From Elizabethkingia bruuniana (lineage in GTDB: Bacteria; Bacteroidota; Bacteroidia; Flavobacteriales; Weeksellaceae): a stretch of 64,000 bases of DNA. Both the position numbers and the translations under genes were made by a program. Shown piece by piece: positions 27,616 through 35,246 of this stretch. Within the stretch, counting starts at the first letter, position 1, and every line of letters begins with the position of its first letter. The DNA is taken from NCBI RefSeq assembly GCF_002024805.1, contig NZ_CP014337.1, positions 124,001-188,000 on the forward strand, in the 5' to 3' direction. The notes beneath the pieces were generated by a model, which was given only the letters and a program-made list of their open reading frames with translations, was not told where the DNA came from and searched no databases.

Positions 27616-28727
27616 AGACGATAGTAGTATCAGCTATAAACTTAAATGTAGGAGGAACTCTTACTATACTGAGGGATTGCTTAAGCTTTCTTTCAGAATT
27701 TTCTATAGAAAAGAATTATAGAGTGATTGCTATTGTTCACAAAAAAGAACTGGCAGACTTTCCCAATATTGAATATATTGAAAATCAATGGCCCAAAAAA
27801 AGATGGATAAATCGGTTATGGTACGAATATGTCAGTATGAAAAAGATATCCAAAGAACTGGCTCCCGTGGATTTGTGGCTATCATTGCATGATACAACAC
27901 CTAATGTATTTGCTAAAAAGCAGGCTGTGTATTGTCATAATCCATTTCCATTTTATGAATGGAGGTGGCGGGAATGCTTATTCGCTCCCAAAATAGTACT
28001 GTTATCTTTATTCTCAAAGTTTATTTATAAAAAGAATATTAATAAAAATACTTTTGTTATTGTTCAGCAACAATGGCTGAAAGATGAGTTTAAAAAATTG
28101 TTTAAACTGAAATCGGATAAGATAATTGTGGCATTACCTAATTCTCCAAAGAATGAAGATATGGATGGTAGTCTTAAAAAAAATACTGATTCTGTTTATG
28201 AATTTATATATGCAGCTTCACCAAATAGCCATAAAAATTTTGAATGTCTTTGTCATGCTACTAAAATTTTGGAAAATGAGGGAATTAATAATTTTAAAGT
28301 TAATATAACACTTTCCGGAAATGAGAATAAATATGCAATCTGGCTTTATAAGAGATATGGTAAAATTGTGAAATCTATAGAGTGGATTGGTTTTCAAAAT
28401 AGAAAATCTCTTTTTCGGCAATATGAAAGATGTGATTGTCTGGTTTTTCCTTCTAAAATAGAAACTTGGGGGCTGCCTATTTCGGAATTCTCAGAATTTA
28501 ATAAACCAATGTTACTGGCAGATCTTTCTTATGCTCAGGAAACAGCTGCAGGAAGCCAGCAGGTTGCTTTTTTTAATCCAAATGATCCTAAAGAGTTAGC
28601 TGGGCGAATGAAATTGTTAATACAGGGAGATACTTCATCTTTGAATATAATACCTAAGAAAGTTCTGGAAGAACCAGTAACTCATTCTTGGGGTGGATTG
28701 TTTCAAACACTTTTATTTGGAGCTTAA
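27612..28727 (+). CDS. GT4-like glycosyltransferase
   Basis: A 371-residue GT-B protein that opens with TIVVSAINLNVGGTLTIL, a nucleotide-sugar transferase-type first loop. CHNPFPFYEWRWRE near residue 115 is a recognisable element of some Bacteroidetes GT4 enzymes. The donor domain holds YAASPNSHKNFECL and a C-terminal FPSKIETWGLPISEF with the Glu pair. Start and stop are each tightly packed against neighbours. Specificity unknown. Confidence 0.8.
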   Translation: MKTIVVSAINLNVGGTLTILRDCLSFLSEFSIEKNYRVIAIVHKKELADFPNIEYIENQWPKKRWINRLWYEYVSMKKISKELAPVDLWLSLHDTTPNVFAKKQAVYCHNPFPFYEWRWRECLFAPKIVLLSLFSKFIYKKNINKNTFVIVQQQWLKDEFKKLFKLKSDKIIVALPNSPKNEDMDGSLKKNTDSVYEFIYAASPNSHKNFECLCHATKILENEGINNFKVNITLSGNENKYAIWLYKRYGKIVKSIEWIGFQNRKSLFRQYERCDCLVFPSKIETWGLPISEFSEFNKPMLLADLSYAQETAAGSQQVAFFNPNDPKELAGRMKLLIQGDTSSLNIIPKKVLEEPVTHSWGGLFQTLLFGA

Positions 28728-28728
28728 T

Positions 28729-29862
28729 ATGAGAAATAATAATCAAATGAAAATATTACAGCTTGGAAAGTTTTATCCTATTCGGGGAGGAGTGGAGAAA
28801 GTGATGTATGATCTGATGTTAGGGCTTTCTGGGGAAAGAGTGTATTGTGATATGCTTTGTGCATCTACAGAGGATTATCCTGCAGGTATAATTAACATCA
28901 ATCCATATGCTAAATTAATTATAGAGGCTACAAAAGTAAAGTTAGCAGCAACAATGTTGGCACCAAGTTTAATTGTTAAACTACGCAAAATTGTAAAGGA
29001 TTATGATATTATTCACATTCATCATCCTGATCCAATGGCTAGCTTAGCATTGTTTCTTTCAGACTATAAGGGAAAGGTGATACTTCACTGGCATAGTGAT
29101 ATACTGAAACAAAAGACATTATTAAAGCTGTATGAGCCATTGCAAAATTGGTTAATCAAAAGAGCGGACAGAATTGTGGGGACAACTCCCATATATGTTA
29201 AAGAATCTCCTTTTTTGAACAAGGTTCAACATAAAATAGATTATATCCCGATTGGTGTGGAGCCTTTATTAGCCGATAAAGGAAAAGCCGAGAAATTAAA
29301 AGAAAAATATAAAAATAAGCATATAATATTTTCGCTAGGCAGACTTGTAGAGTATAAAGGATATGAATACCTTATTAGAGCAGCTCAGTATCTGGATGAA
29401 AATTATCAAATTATAATAGGAGGAAAAGGACCATTAATGGAGTCTCTTACAAATCTTATTGCAGAATTGGGAGTTCAGGATAGAGTAACACTATTAGGGT
29501 TTGTAGAAGATGAAGATATTTCGAGTTATTTCGAAGTATGTGATATGTTCTGTTTGAGTTCTATATGGAAGACCGAAGCTTTTGCAATCGTGCAAATTGA
29601 AGCTATGTCTTGTGGAAAACCTATAGTTTGTGCACATATACCGGCTTCAGGAGTTAGTTGGGTAAACAAAGATGAAGTTTCTGGTTTAGTAGTTGAAGCA
29701 GAAAATGAAGTAGCATTAGCGGATGCGATTAAACGTATAAGTACAGATGCAAATCTTCAGAAGAAATTGTCAGAGGGGAGTAAAAATCGTTATGAAGAAT
29801 ATTTTACCCGAAAAAAAATGACAGAGAAGTGCTTGGATATTTATAAAGATGTATTAAAATAA
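28729..29862 (+). CDS. GT4 glycosyltransferase, mannosyltransferase-like
   Basis: A GT-B enzyme of 377 residues from the ATG at 28729, two bases after the previous stop; an ATG at 28747 is also possible. It has GKFYPIRGGVEKV near the N terminus, HIHHPDPMA, and WHSDILKQ. The donor domain has LGRLVEYKGYEYLI, GGKGPL, and the E-x7-E-type segment TEAFAIVQIEAMSCGKPIV. These are typical of WbaZ/WcaI-like mannosyl- and related transferases. It is the last glycosyltransferase before the C operon. Confidence 0.86.
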   Translation: MRNNNQMKILQLGKFYPIRGGVEKVMYDLMLGLSGERVYCDMLCASTEDYPAGIININPYAKLIIEATKVKLAATMLAPSLIVKLRKIVKDYDIIHIHHPDPMASLALFLSDYKGKVILHWHSDILKQKTLLKLYEPLQNWLIKRADRIVGTTPIYVKESPFLNKVQHKIDYIPIGVEPLLADKGKAEKLKEKYKNKHIIFSLGRLVEYKGYEYLIRAAQYLDENYQIIIGGKGPLMESLTNLIAELGVQDRVTLLGFVEDEDISSYFEVCDMFCLSSIWKTEAFAIVQIEAMSCGKPIVCAHIPASGVSWVNKDEVSGLVVEAENEVALADAIKRISTDANLQKKLSEGSKNRYEEYFTRKKMTEKCLDIYKDVLK

Positions 29863-30013
29863 GTGCTTATAAATTGATAAATATTTACAAAATATAATAA
29901 TTGTATTAAATGTAATAAATATAAATTATTATTGAATTATTTTTTTAATTTTAGGAAAATTTTGTTTTTTAGTTACGGAATAGTGATGCCTTTTATAGGT
30001 TTATATTAAATTG

Positions 30014-30021
30014 TATATTTG
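30014..30021 (+). promoter_or_regulatory. -7 promoter element for the peptidase/PqqD/kinase/wza/wzc operon
   Basis: TATATTTG matches TAnnTTTG and lies 37 bases before the peptidase start, in the only sizeable gap (29863-30057) between the glycosyltransferases and this operon. A clear -33 TTG is not present at standard spacing. The rest of the gap is A/T-only sequence with no convincing peptide gene. Confidence 0.42.
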
Positions 30022-30057
30022 ATCGAGATATGATTCAGTTTTTAGTATATAGTAGGT

Positions 30058-30498
30058 ATGGAGAAAAAGATCCTGAGTAAGAGGATAATTCCTAATGATC
30101 TTTTTTTTGAACAGGTAAAAGAAAGATTAGATGCCGGTCAGAAAGTGAAAATTCCTGTAGCTGGAAGAAGTATGGAACCATTTTTGCAAAACGGGGATTT
30201 GGTAGTGCTGAAGAGATTTGAGGAGAATGATTTAGTGAACGGAAAAATTGTATTAGCATATTTTAATAATGCTTATGTATTGCACCGGATTGTCAGAATC
30301 AAAGAAAATACTGTTACACTTGCTGGTGATGGTAATATACAACAGGTAGAAATAATCACAGATAAAGATATACTGGCAGTTGTAATCCAGGCATACCGGG
30401 GAGAAAAAGAATTAAGTATTAATACATTACTAGGACAAATTTGGTACAAGTTACGTGTAATCAGAGCTGTATATAGTAAAATATTCGGAATAAAATAA
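30058..30498 (+). CDS. S26/S24-like signal peptidase domain protein lacking a membrane anchor
   Basis: A 146-residue serine peptidase-like protein. The nucleophile is probably Ser38 in GRSMEPFL, followed by NGDLVVL. His76 in LHRIV and Asp91 in AGDGN match the Ser-His-Asp layout of Sec11/SipW-type signal peptidases more than the bacterial Ser-Lys dyad. Unlike normal signal peptidases there is no hydrophobic anchor before Ser38, so it is either cytosolic or recruited by partners. It heads a seven-gene operon with spacings of 4-9 bases. A processing role for a peptide handled by the following genes is inference. Confidence 0.8.
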   Translation: MEKKILSKRIIPNDLFFEQVKERLDAGQKVKIPVAGRSMEPFLQNGDLVVLKRFEENDLVNGKIVLAYFNNAYVLHRIVRIKENTVTLAGDGNIQQVEIITDKDILAVVIQAYRGEKELSINTLLGQIWYKLRVIRAVYSKIFGIK

Positions 30499-30502
30499 AA
30501 AT

Positions 30503-30772
30503 ATGAAATTAAGGGAGGATTTAATGTTGCGACATTTAGGTGATGAATATGTTATAATCGATCCGGAACAGGATATGATAGATATGTCTAAAGTATATAC
30601 TTTGAATGAAACAGCTGCTTTTTTATGGAAAGAATTACAGGGAAAAGAATTCAATGTTGAGACTGTGACAGAAGTATTGTTAGCTTATTATAATGTGGAC
30701 TATGCAATAGCAGAAAAGGATGCTCAAAGGCTTGTACAGGATTTTGAAAAACAAGGATTACTAACGGATTAA
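30503..30772 (+). CDS. PqqD-like peptide-binding protein
   Basis: An 89-residue PqqD-family protein. It has the beta-strand start (LMLRHLGDEYVIIDPE), then YTLNETAAFLWKEL at residues 31-44 and a C-terminal helical region ending DFEKQGLLTD. This is the classical PqqD/RRE fold that binds leader peptides in RiPP pathways and occurs in the HPr-rel-A type systems. It begins four bases after the peptidase gene. No obvious precursor peptide is encoded nearby, so its ligand is unknown. Confidence 0.85.
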   Translation: MKLREDLMLRHLGDEYVIIDPEQDMIDMSKVYTLNETAAFLWKELQGKEFNVETVTEVLLAYYNVDYAIAEKDAQRLVQDFEKQGLLTD

Positions 30773-30777
30773 TAATT

Positions 30778-31869
30778 ATGTTAGAGGATAAAGTTTCTAA
30801 GGCTTTCTTCGCGCTTTTGCGTGCAGGACTCTGGAATAGATCTATAGATGCTATAGATTGTTTCCCATTGTCTAAAGCCGACTGGGATACATTATTCCGT
30901 ATTTCTATACAACAAACAGTAGAAGGCATTGTGTTCGACGGGATACAAATGTTGAGTTCAGATCTTCTTCCACCTCGTGAAATGCATATTAAATGGTTAG
31001 TAAGGGTAGAGAAGATTGAACAAAGAAACCGATGGATGAATGATATTCTTGCCGAACAGGTTGCTTTTTTTTCTAAAGAAAGCATACAGCCAATATTGTT
31101 AAAAGGACAAGGGTTGGCTATTTGTTATGAGAATCCGGGCAGAAGAGTTTGTGGAGATATAGATTGGTATTTTCAAACAACTGATGAGTTTTATAAAGCT
31201 GATAGATTGCTTGCAAAATACGGTATTGTAACAGAAGCAACAGCTGGTTATAGTAGTTTTTATTTATGGAGAGACTGCGAAATAGATCATCATCAGAAGT
31301 TATTTGATATACATAATCCATTCTTATTAGGCTATTTGAAACATTTACAGCAACATGAAAAAAAACGTAGTGTAAGAATTAGTATACAGAAAGAAGAGAT
31401 AGTACTCCCGTCTCCTTTGCTACAGATGCTGCAAGTAAACGCACATATCCTGAAGCATCTATTGTCATTCGGAATAGGAATAAGACAATTATGTGACGCT
31501 GCAAGGTTATATAAAACATATCGTAATCAGGTTGATGGTAATGTTCTGAAAGTAGTTTATACAAAACTGAAAATTATAAAATGGATTGAATTATTACATG
31601 AAGTTTTGGTGAAATATATAGGTCTGTCTGAAGAAAATTTACCTTTCCCGTCCAAACGACAGCAATCTGCAGATTGGATGATGGAAGAAATATGGAAATC
31701 TGGAAATTTTGGATTTCATGACGAAAGATATCAAAACGAAAATTCTGGAAAAAGAGAAGGAACCAAGAGAAGGCTATGGAGTAGCTTTATAAAATATGTT
31801 CCTTATGCACCAATGGAAGCACTAAGCTTTCCTTTAGTGCATTTTTATTCAGGGTTAGTAAAAAAATAA
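30778..31869 (+). CDS. Nucleotidyltransferase family protein (NTP_transf_5 type)
   Basis: A 363-residue cytoplasmic protein of the large, mostly uncharacterised NTP_transf_5 family. The key segment is ILLKGQGLA (Lys109-Gly110) followed by GDIDWY at residues 126-131, with two acidic residues for metal binding. A later HQKLFDIHNP is typical. Members occur in PqqD/HprK-like cassettes and in some lasso-peptide clusters. Spacing of five and six bases to its neighbours shows co-expression. The molecule that is nucleotidylated is unknown. Confidence 0.83.
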   Translation: MLEDKVSKAFFALLRAGLWNRSIDAIDCFPLSKADWDTLFRISIQQTVEGIVFDGIQMLSSDLLPPREMHIKWLVRVEKIEQRNRWMNDILAEQVAFFSKESIQPILLKGQGLAICYENPGRRVCGDIDWYFQTTDEFYKADRLLAKYGIVTEATAGYSSFYLWRDCEIDHHQKLFDIHNPFLLGYLKHLQQHEKKRSVRISIQKEEIVLPSPLLQMLQVNAHILKHLLSFGIGIRQLCDAARLYKTYRNQVDGNVLKVVYTKLKIIKWIELLHEVLVKYIGLSEENLPFPSKRQQSADWMMEEIWKSGNFGFHDERYQNENSGKREGTKRRLWSSFIKYVPYAPMEALSFPLVHFYSGLVKK

Positions 31870-31875
31870 AATTTA

Positions 31876-33498
31876 TTGAATACAAATTTATCATATCAAT
31901 TAAAATGGGCATGGCTTCTTGCTAAAAATAGTCGTGGAGAGCTATTGCTGTATTTTATATTAGAATTGGCAGCGATTGCATTTTCATTATTATTTGTATT
32001 CTGGTCGAAAAAAGCTGTTGATTTTGCAGTAGATGGTAGTACATCCGATTTACAAAAAGCTTTAATCTTATCTGTCTGCAGTGTAATTATAGCTCTTCTG
32101 ATGAGAAGTTACTCGGGATGGTTAAATGAAAAAACGAGAATGAAGATGATGATTTCTCTGCAGAATACTTTAATTAAATCCCAAATGTTGTCGACTTGGA
32201 AGGTTGGCAAGCACTGGCATACAGGAGACGTACAGGTGAGAATTAATAATGACTGTCAGGAAATTGTACAAATGGTAGGCTTCTCTTCAGTCTCATTTAT
32301 ACTAACTACAATAAGGCTTTTGGCTTCTTTTGGCTTCTTATGGTTAATGGATCCAATGCTGGCTATTTTAATTGTGGCAATATCTCCGTTATTCCTCTTT
32401 TCAAAAATATATTTTAAAAAGCTAAGAACATTAAACAGAGAGTTAAAAACTGCAGAAAGTAAATTTGGAAATGTAGTACAGGAGAATCTGCGATTTAGGA
32501 TGTCTATAAGGGCATTGGGAGTGCAGTTTGCACGTTGGCAAAAAGTTGAAAAAAGCCAAGGTGATATATATGATTTAAAAGTCAGACTGTTGAATTTTTC
32601 AACCGTATCCCAAGGAATAATGAAGCTGACTATTAATGCCGGATTCTTATTAACATTTGGTTGGGGAGTATATCGTTTGCATGCATCCGAAATTTCATTT
32701 GGAACGATGACCGCATTTTTACAATTAGTAGGCCGTATTCAGGCTCCAATATTACTGATGATGGGATTTGTGCCATTATTTATTCGTTTCAGAACAGCTG
32801 TTGACAGAGTACAGGAGTTACAATTGGTGGAAGTAGAAGAAGAAGTAGAACAGGAATATATTACTGAGCCTCAGAATATAGAAATTAATCAATTGAGTTT
32901 CCGTTATGATGATAAATTGGTCATAAAAGATCTTAATGCTAAATTCATCGCAGGAAACCCTTCAGCAGTAATAGGATCTAGTGGGAAAGGTAAAACAACA
33001 CTCATAAGGTTATTGCTGGCACTAATAAAACCAGATAAAGGAGAAGTATTTATTAATACCGATGCGGAGCATCTACCTTTATCCAATAAGCATCGTATTA
33101 ATATAGCATATGTACCGCAAGGCGATAAATTGTTTAGTGGAAGTATAAAAGAAAACTTACAGTTAGGAGAGCAAGAAGTTTCAGACAGTAAACTTAGAGA
33201 AGTTTTATATCTGGCATGCGCTGAATTTGTATATGATTTGCCGGATGGATTAGATACAATTGTAGGAGAATCGGGTTATGGACTTTCTGAAGGACAGGCA
33301 CAACGTATTGCTGTAGCACGAGCACTAATGCGGGACTGTAATATTTGGCTTTTTGATGAAGTGACATCTGCTCTTGATCCTGATACAGGAGGAAAGTTAA
33401 TAGAACGTCTATTGGAAGCCGGAAAAAATAAAATATTAGTATTTGTAACACATGATATGAAGTTGGCAGGAAAATGTCAACAGACTATTTATATATAA
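31876..33498 (+). CDS. ABC exporter, fused membrane and ATPase domains (lasso McjD-like or PglK-like)
   Basis: A 540-residue half-transporter with a type I exporter fold: about six membrane segments in residues 20-310, then an ATPase with Walker A GSSGKGKT at 367-374, signature LSEGQ at 470-474 and Walker B WLFDE at 491-495. There is no N-terminal C39 peptidase domain. The start is TTG, six bases after the previous stop, and no better ATG is available. It could export a peptide matured by the cassette. It could also flip a lipid-linked oligosaccharide as PglK does, which would supply the flippase this locus lacks. Sequence alone does not decide. Confidence 0.87.
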   Translation: MNTNLSYQLKWAWLLAKNSRGELLLYFILELAAIAFSLLFVFWSKKAVDFAVDGSTSDLQKALILSVCSVIIALLMRSYSGWLNEKTRMKMMISLQNTLIKSQMLSTWKVGKHWHTGDVQVRINNDCQEIVQMVGFSSVSFILTTIRLLASFGFLWLMDPMLAILIVAISPLFLFSKIYFKKLRTLNRELKTAESKFGNVVQENLRFRMSIRALGVQFARWQKVEKSQGDIYDLKVRLLNFSTVSQGIMKLTINAGFLLTFGWGVYRLHASEISFGTMTAFLQLVGRIQAPILLMMGFVPLFIRFRTAVDRVQELQLVEVEEEVEQEYITEPQNIEINQLSFRYDDKLVIKDLNAKFIAGNPSAVIGSSGKGKTTLIRLLLALIKPDKGEVFINTDAEHLPLSNKHRINIAYVPQGDKLFSGSIKENLQLGEQEVSDSKLREVLYLACAEFVYDLPDGLDTIVGESGYGLSEGQAQRIAVARALMRDCNIWLFDEVTSALDPDTGGKLIERLLEAGKNKILVFVTHDMKLAGKCQQTIYI

Positions 33499-33507
33499 TG
33501 AGAAAAA

Positions 33508-34437
33508 ATGCAGAATGATAAAATGAAATTTCACAATGATCTAAAGTCTGTCTATTTTCAGATAGCAGACCATATTATGGAGCTGATTCTGCCTATGCAG
33601 ATCCAGATAAATCGTTGTTTACCTTCATTTATTGACTTTATTACAGAGAGGCCATCTGGAACTGTGAAAATTAAGGTTAAACTAGAATTAAATTCATTAC
33701 AAGAAAGTATCGGAGAAACCAAATTATTAAGTGATGTTTCTATTGTCTGGGGGGACCGATTTCGTTTTGAAGAATCCTCAGAGAACTATATAACTTCTGT
33801 TCAAAGTGAAGAAAAAAGCAGAGAATGGAAGATGTTTAGTACCAAAGACTTTAGCCAATCCACAATCTATGTATTAGAAGAAGAGTTATATACTACCTCA
33901 ATTCTCAGCTGGTTGCTAATGGTAGCTTTCGGCCAGGCTATGCTGAAATATAATACTGTATTATTCCATGCGTCTGTAATCGAGAAAGATGGTAGTGGCT
34001 ATGCTTTTTTAGGGAAGAGTGGAACAGGTAAAAGTACACATAGTCGGTTATGGTTGAAATATATATCGGATACAAAATTATTGAATGATGATAATCCTGC
34101 TGTGCGGATTATGGAAGATGAAAGGATTGTGATTTATGGGACGCCATGGAGTGGTAAAACGCCTTGTTATAGGAATGTAGGTGTTTTGTTAGAAGGATTA
34201 GTGCGCTTGCGTCAGGCTCCGGAAAATCAATGGAAAAAAGTATCGGGAAAAGAAGCGCTGCTCTCTGTTCTACCAAGCTGTACTGCAATTCGCTGGAACA
34301 GAAATTTATTTGATCAAATGCTTAATAGTCTAGAGAAAATAATAACAAATGTAAATGTAGGGCAATTATCTTGCTTACCTGATCAAAATGCTGCATATTT
34401 ATGTAGTCAAGAACTAATAAAAAATAATAAATTATAA
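33508..34437 (+). CDS. HprK-related serine kinase-like protein
   Basis: A 309-residue protein whose C-terminal half resembles the HPr kinase/PEP-carboxykinase fold: FHAS with His154, Walker A GKSGTGKST at residues 169-177, the acidic pair DD at 194-195 and YGTPWSGKT near 211. The N-terminal 140 residues are not the usual HprK regulatory domain. Relatives accompany PqqD-like proteins in polysaccharide loci (HPr-rel-A type) and kinases in lasso-peptide clusters of the paeninodin kind. It probably phosphorylates a Ser or sugar OH. The target is unknown, and no HPr-like gene is visible here. Confidence 0.82.
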   Translation: MQNDKMKFHNDLKSVYFQIADHIMELILPMQIQINRCLPSFIDFITERPSGTVKIKVKLELNSLQESIGETKLLSDVSIVWGDRFRFEESSENYITSVQSEEKSREWKMFSTKDFSQSTIYVLEEELYTTSILSWLLMVAFGQAMLKYNTVLFHASVIEKDGSGYAFLGKSGTGKSTHSRLWLKYISDTKLLNDDNPAVRIMEDERIVIYGTPWSGKTPCYRNVGVLLEGLVRLRQAPENQWKKVSGKEALLSVLPSCTAIRWNRNLFDQMLNSLEKIITNVNVGQLSCLPDQNAAYLCSQELIKNNKL

Positions 34438-34441
34438 CGTG

Positions 34442-35239
34442 ATGAATAAATTTATCTTAGGATTGACTCTGTTTAGCCTTATTTTGCTAAATTCCTGTGT
34501 ATCCAAAAAAGTGGTATATGCTGAGGATATGATACCAGATGTAGAATACCCGATTGCAGAAGCTCCCGCACTTAAATTACAAAAAAATGACCGATTAAGT
34601 ATTCAAGTGAGTGCTAAGTCACTTGAATTAGCTGCTCCATTTAATACTGTAGCAGGTACTTATAAAGTTGGGACCGATGGAAATGTTTCAACAGGAATAG
34701 ATCTTTCGTCAAATGCTCAAGGATATTTAATTGACAGAGACGGGAATATTGCATTTCCTGTTTTAGGGACTCTTCATGTAGAGAACTTGACTTTAGAAGA
34801 GGTGAGAGATTTGATACGTAATAAATTAATTAACGGACGATTGATCAATGAACCTATTGTAAAAGTTGAAATCTTGAATTTTAAAATAAGCCTTGCTGGA
34901 GCTATAGGAAATAGAGTGCTAGAAGTTCCAGATGGTAAGATAACCCTGATTGAAGCTATTACTAAAGCTGGAGGGATGGGGTCTAATGCAGCACCTGACA
35001 GAATTACTGTAATTCGCGAAGAAGATGGAGTTCGTCATAAAATAGTTACAAATATCAGATCTAAGGAGATTTATAATTCTCCGGCTTATTATTTAAAACA
35101 GAACGATATGGTTTTTGTTGAGCCCCGAACACCAGAGGTTACTCCTAGAGAAGATAGGTTTTGGAGATATTTTGGTATAGGAACAGGACTCGTAGGTACA
35201 ATTATATCTGTATTAACTCTGATTAAAGTAACTAAATAA
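34442..35239 (+). CDS. wza: Wza-like polysaccharide export lipoprotein (copy 1)
   Basis: An outer-membrane export lipoprotein of the Poly_export/SLBB type. From the ATG at 34442 the signal peptide ends in LLNSC, with lipid-Cys19. The PES domain (NDRLSIQVSAKSLE) is near residue 50. The DRDGNIAFPVLGTL segment is near residue 97, followed by an SLBB region with VPDGKITLIEAI. A hydrophobic C-terminal helix is close to residues 240-260, as in Bacteroidetes homologues. It lies four bases after the kinase gene and seven before wzc. A second copy is at 42672. Confidence 0.9.
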   Translation: MNKFILGLTLFSLILLNSCVSKKVVYAEDMIPDVEYPIAEAPALKLQKNDRLSIQVSAKSLELAAPFNTVAGTYKVGTDGNVSTGIDLSSNAQGYLIDRDGNIAFPVLGTLHVENLTLEEVRDLIRNKLINGRLINEPIVKVEILNFKISLAGAIGNRVLEVPDGKITLIEAITKAGGMGSNAAPDRITVIREEDGVRHKIVTNIRSKEIYNSPAYYLKQNDMVFVEPRTPEVTPREDRFWRYFGIGTGLVGTIISVLTLIKVTK

Positions 35240-35246
35240 CTAAAGT

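Noticed and set aside
28126-28421. Alternative-frame and minus-strand frames inside the GT4 gene at 27612
   Set aside because: They lie wholly inside a clear gene, are rich in Ile/Leu/Lys or Ser/Phe from AT-rich DNA and show no domain.
28693-28728. Upstream TTG start for the last GT4 gene
   Set aside because: It lies within the previous gene; the ATG at 28729 follows that stop by one base and suits the domain start.
29863-30057. Search for a RiPP precursor peptide before the peptidase/PqqD operon
   Set aside because: Only frames of 7 and 16 codons are present, one of them overlapping the peptidase start; none has a leader/core look.
30651-31085. 144-codon minus-strand frame over the PqqD and nucleotidyltransferase genes
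   Set aside because: It is antisense to two recognised protein families and has no recognisable domain.
30058-34437. Complete lasso-peptide cluster
   Set aside because: The transglutaminase-like B2 protease and the asparagine-synthetase-like cyclase are absent, and no precursor is seen.
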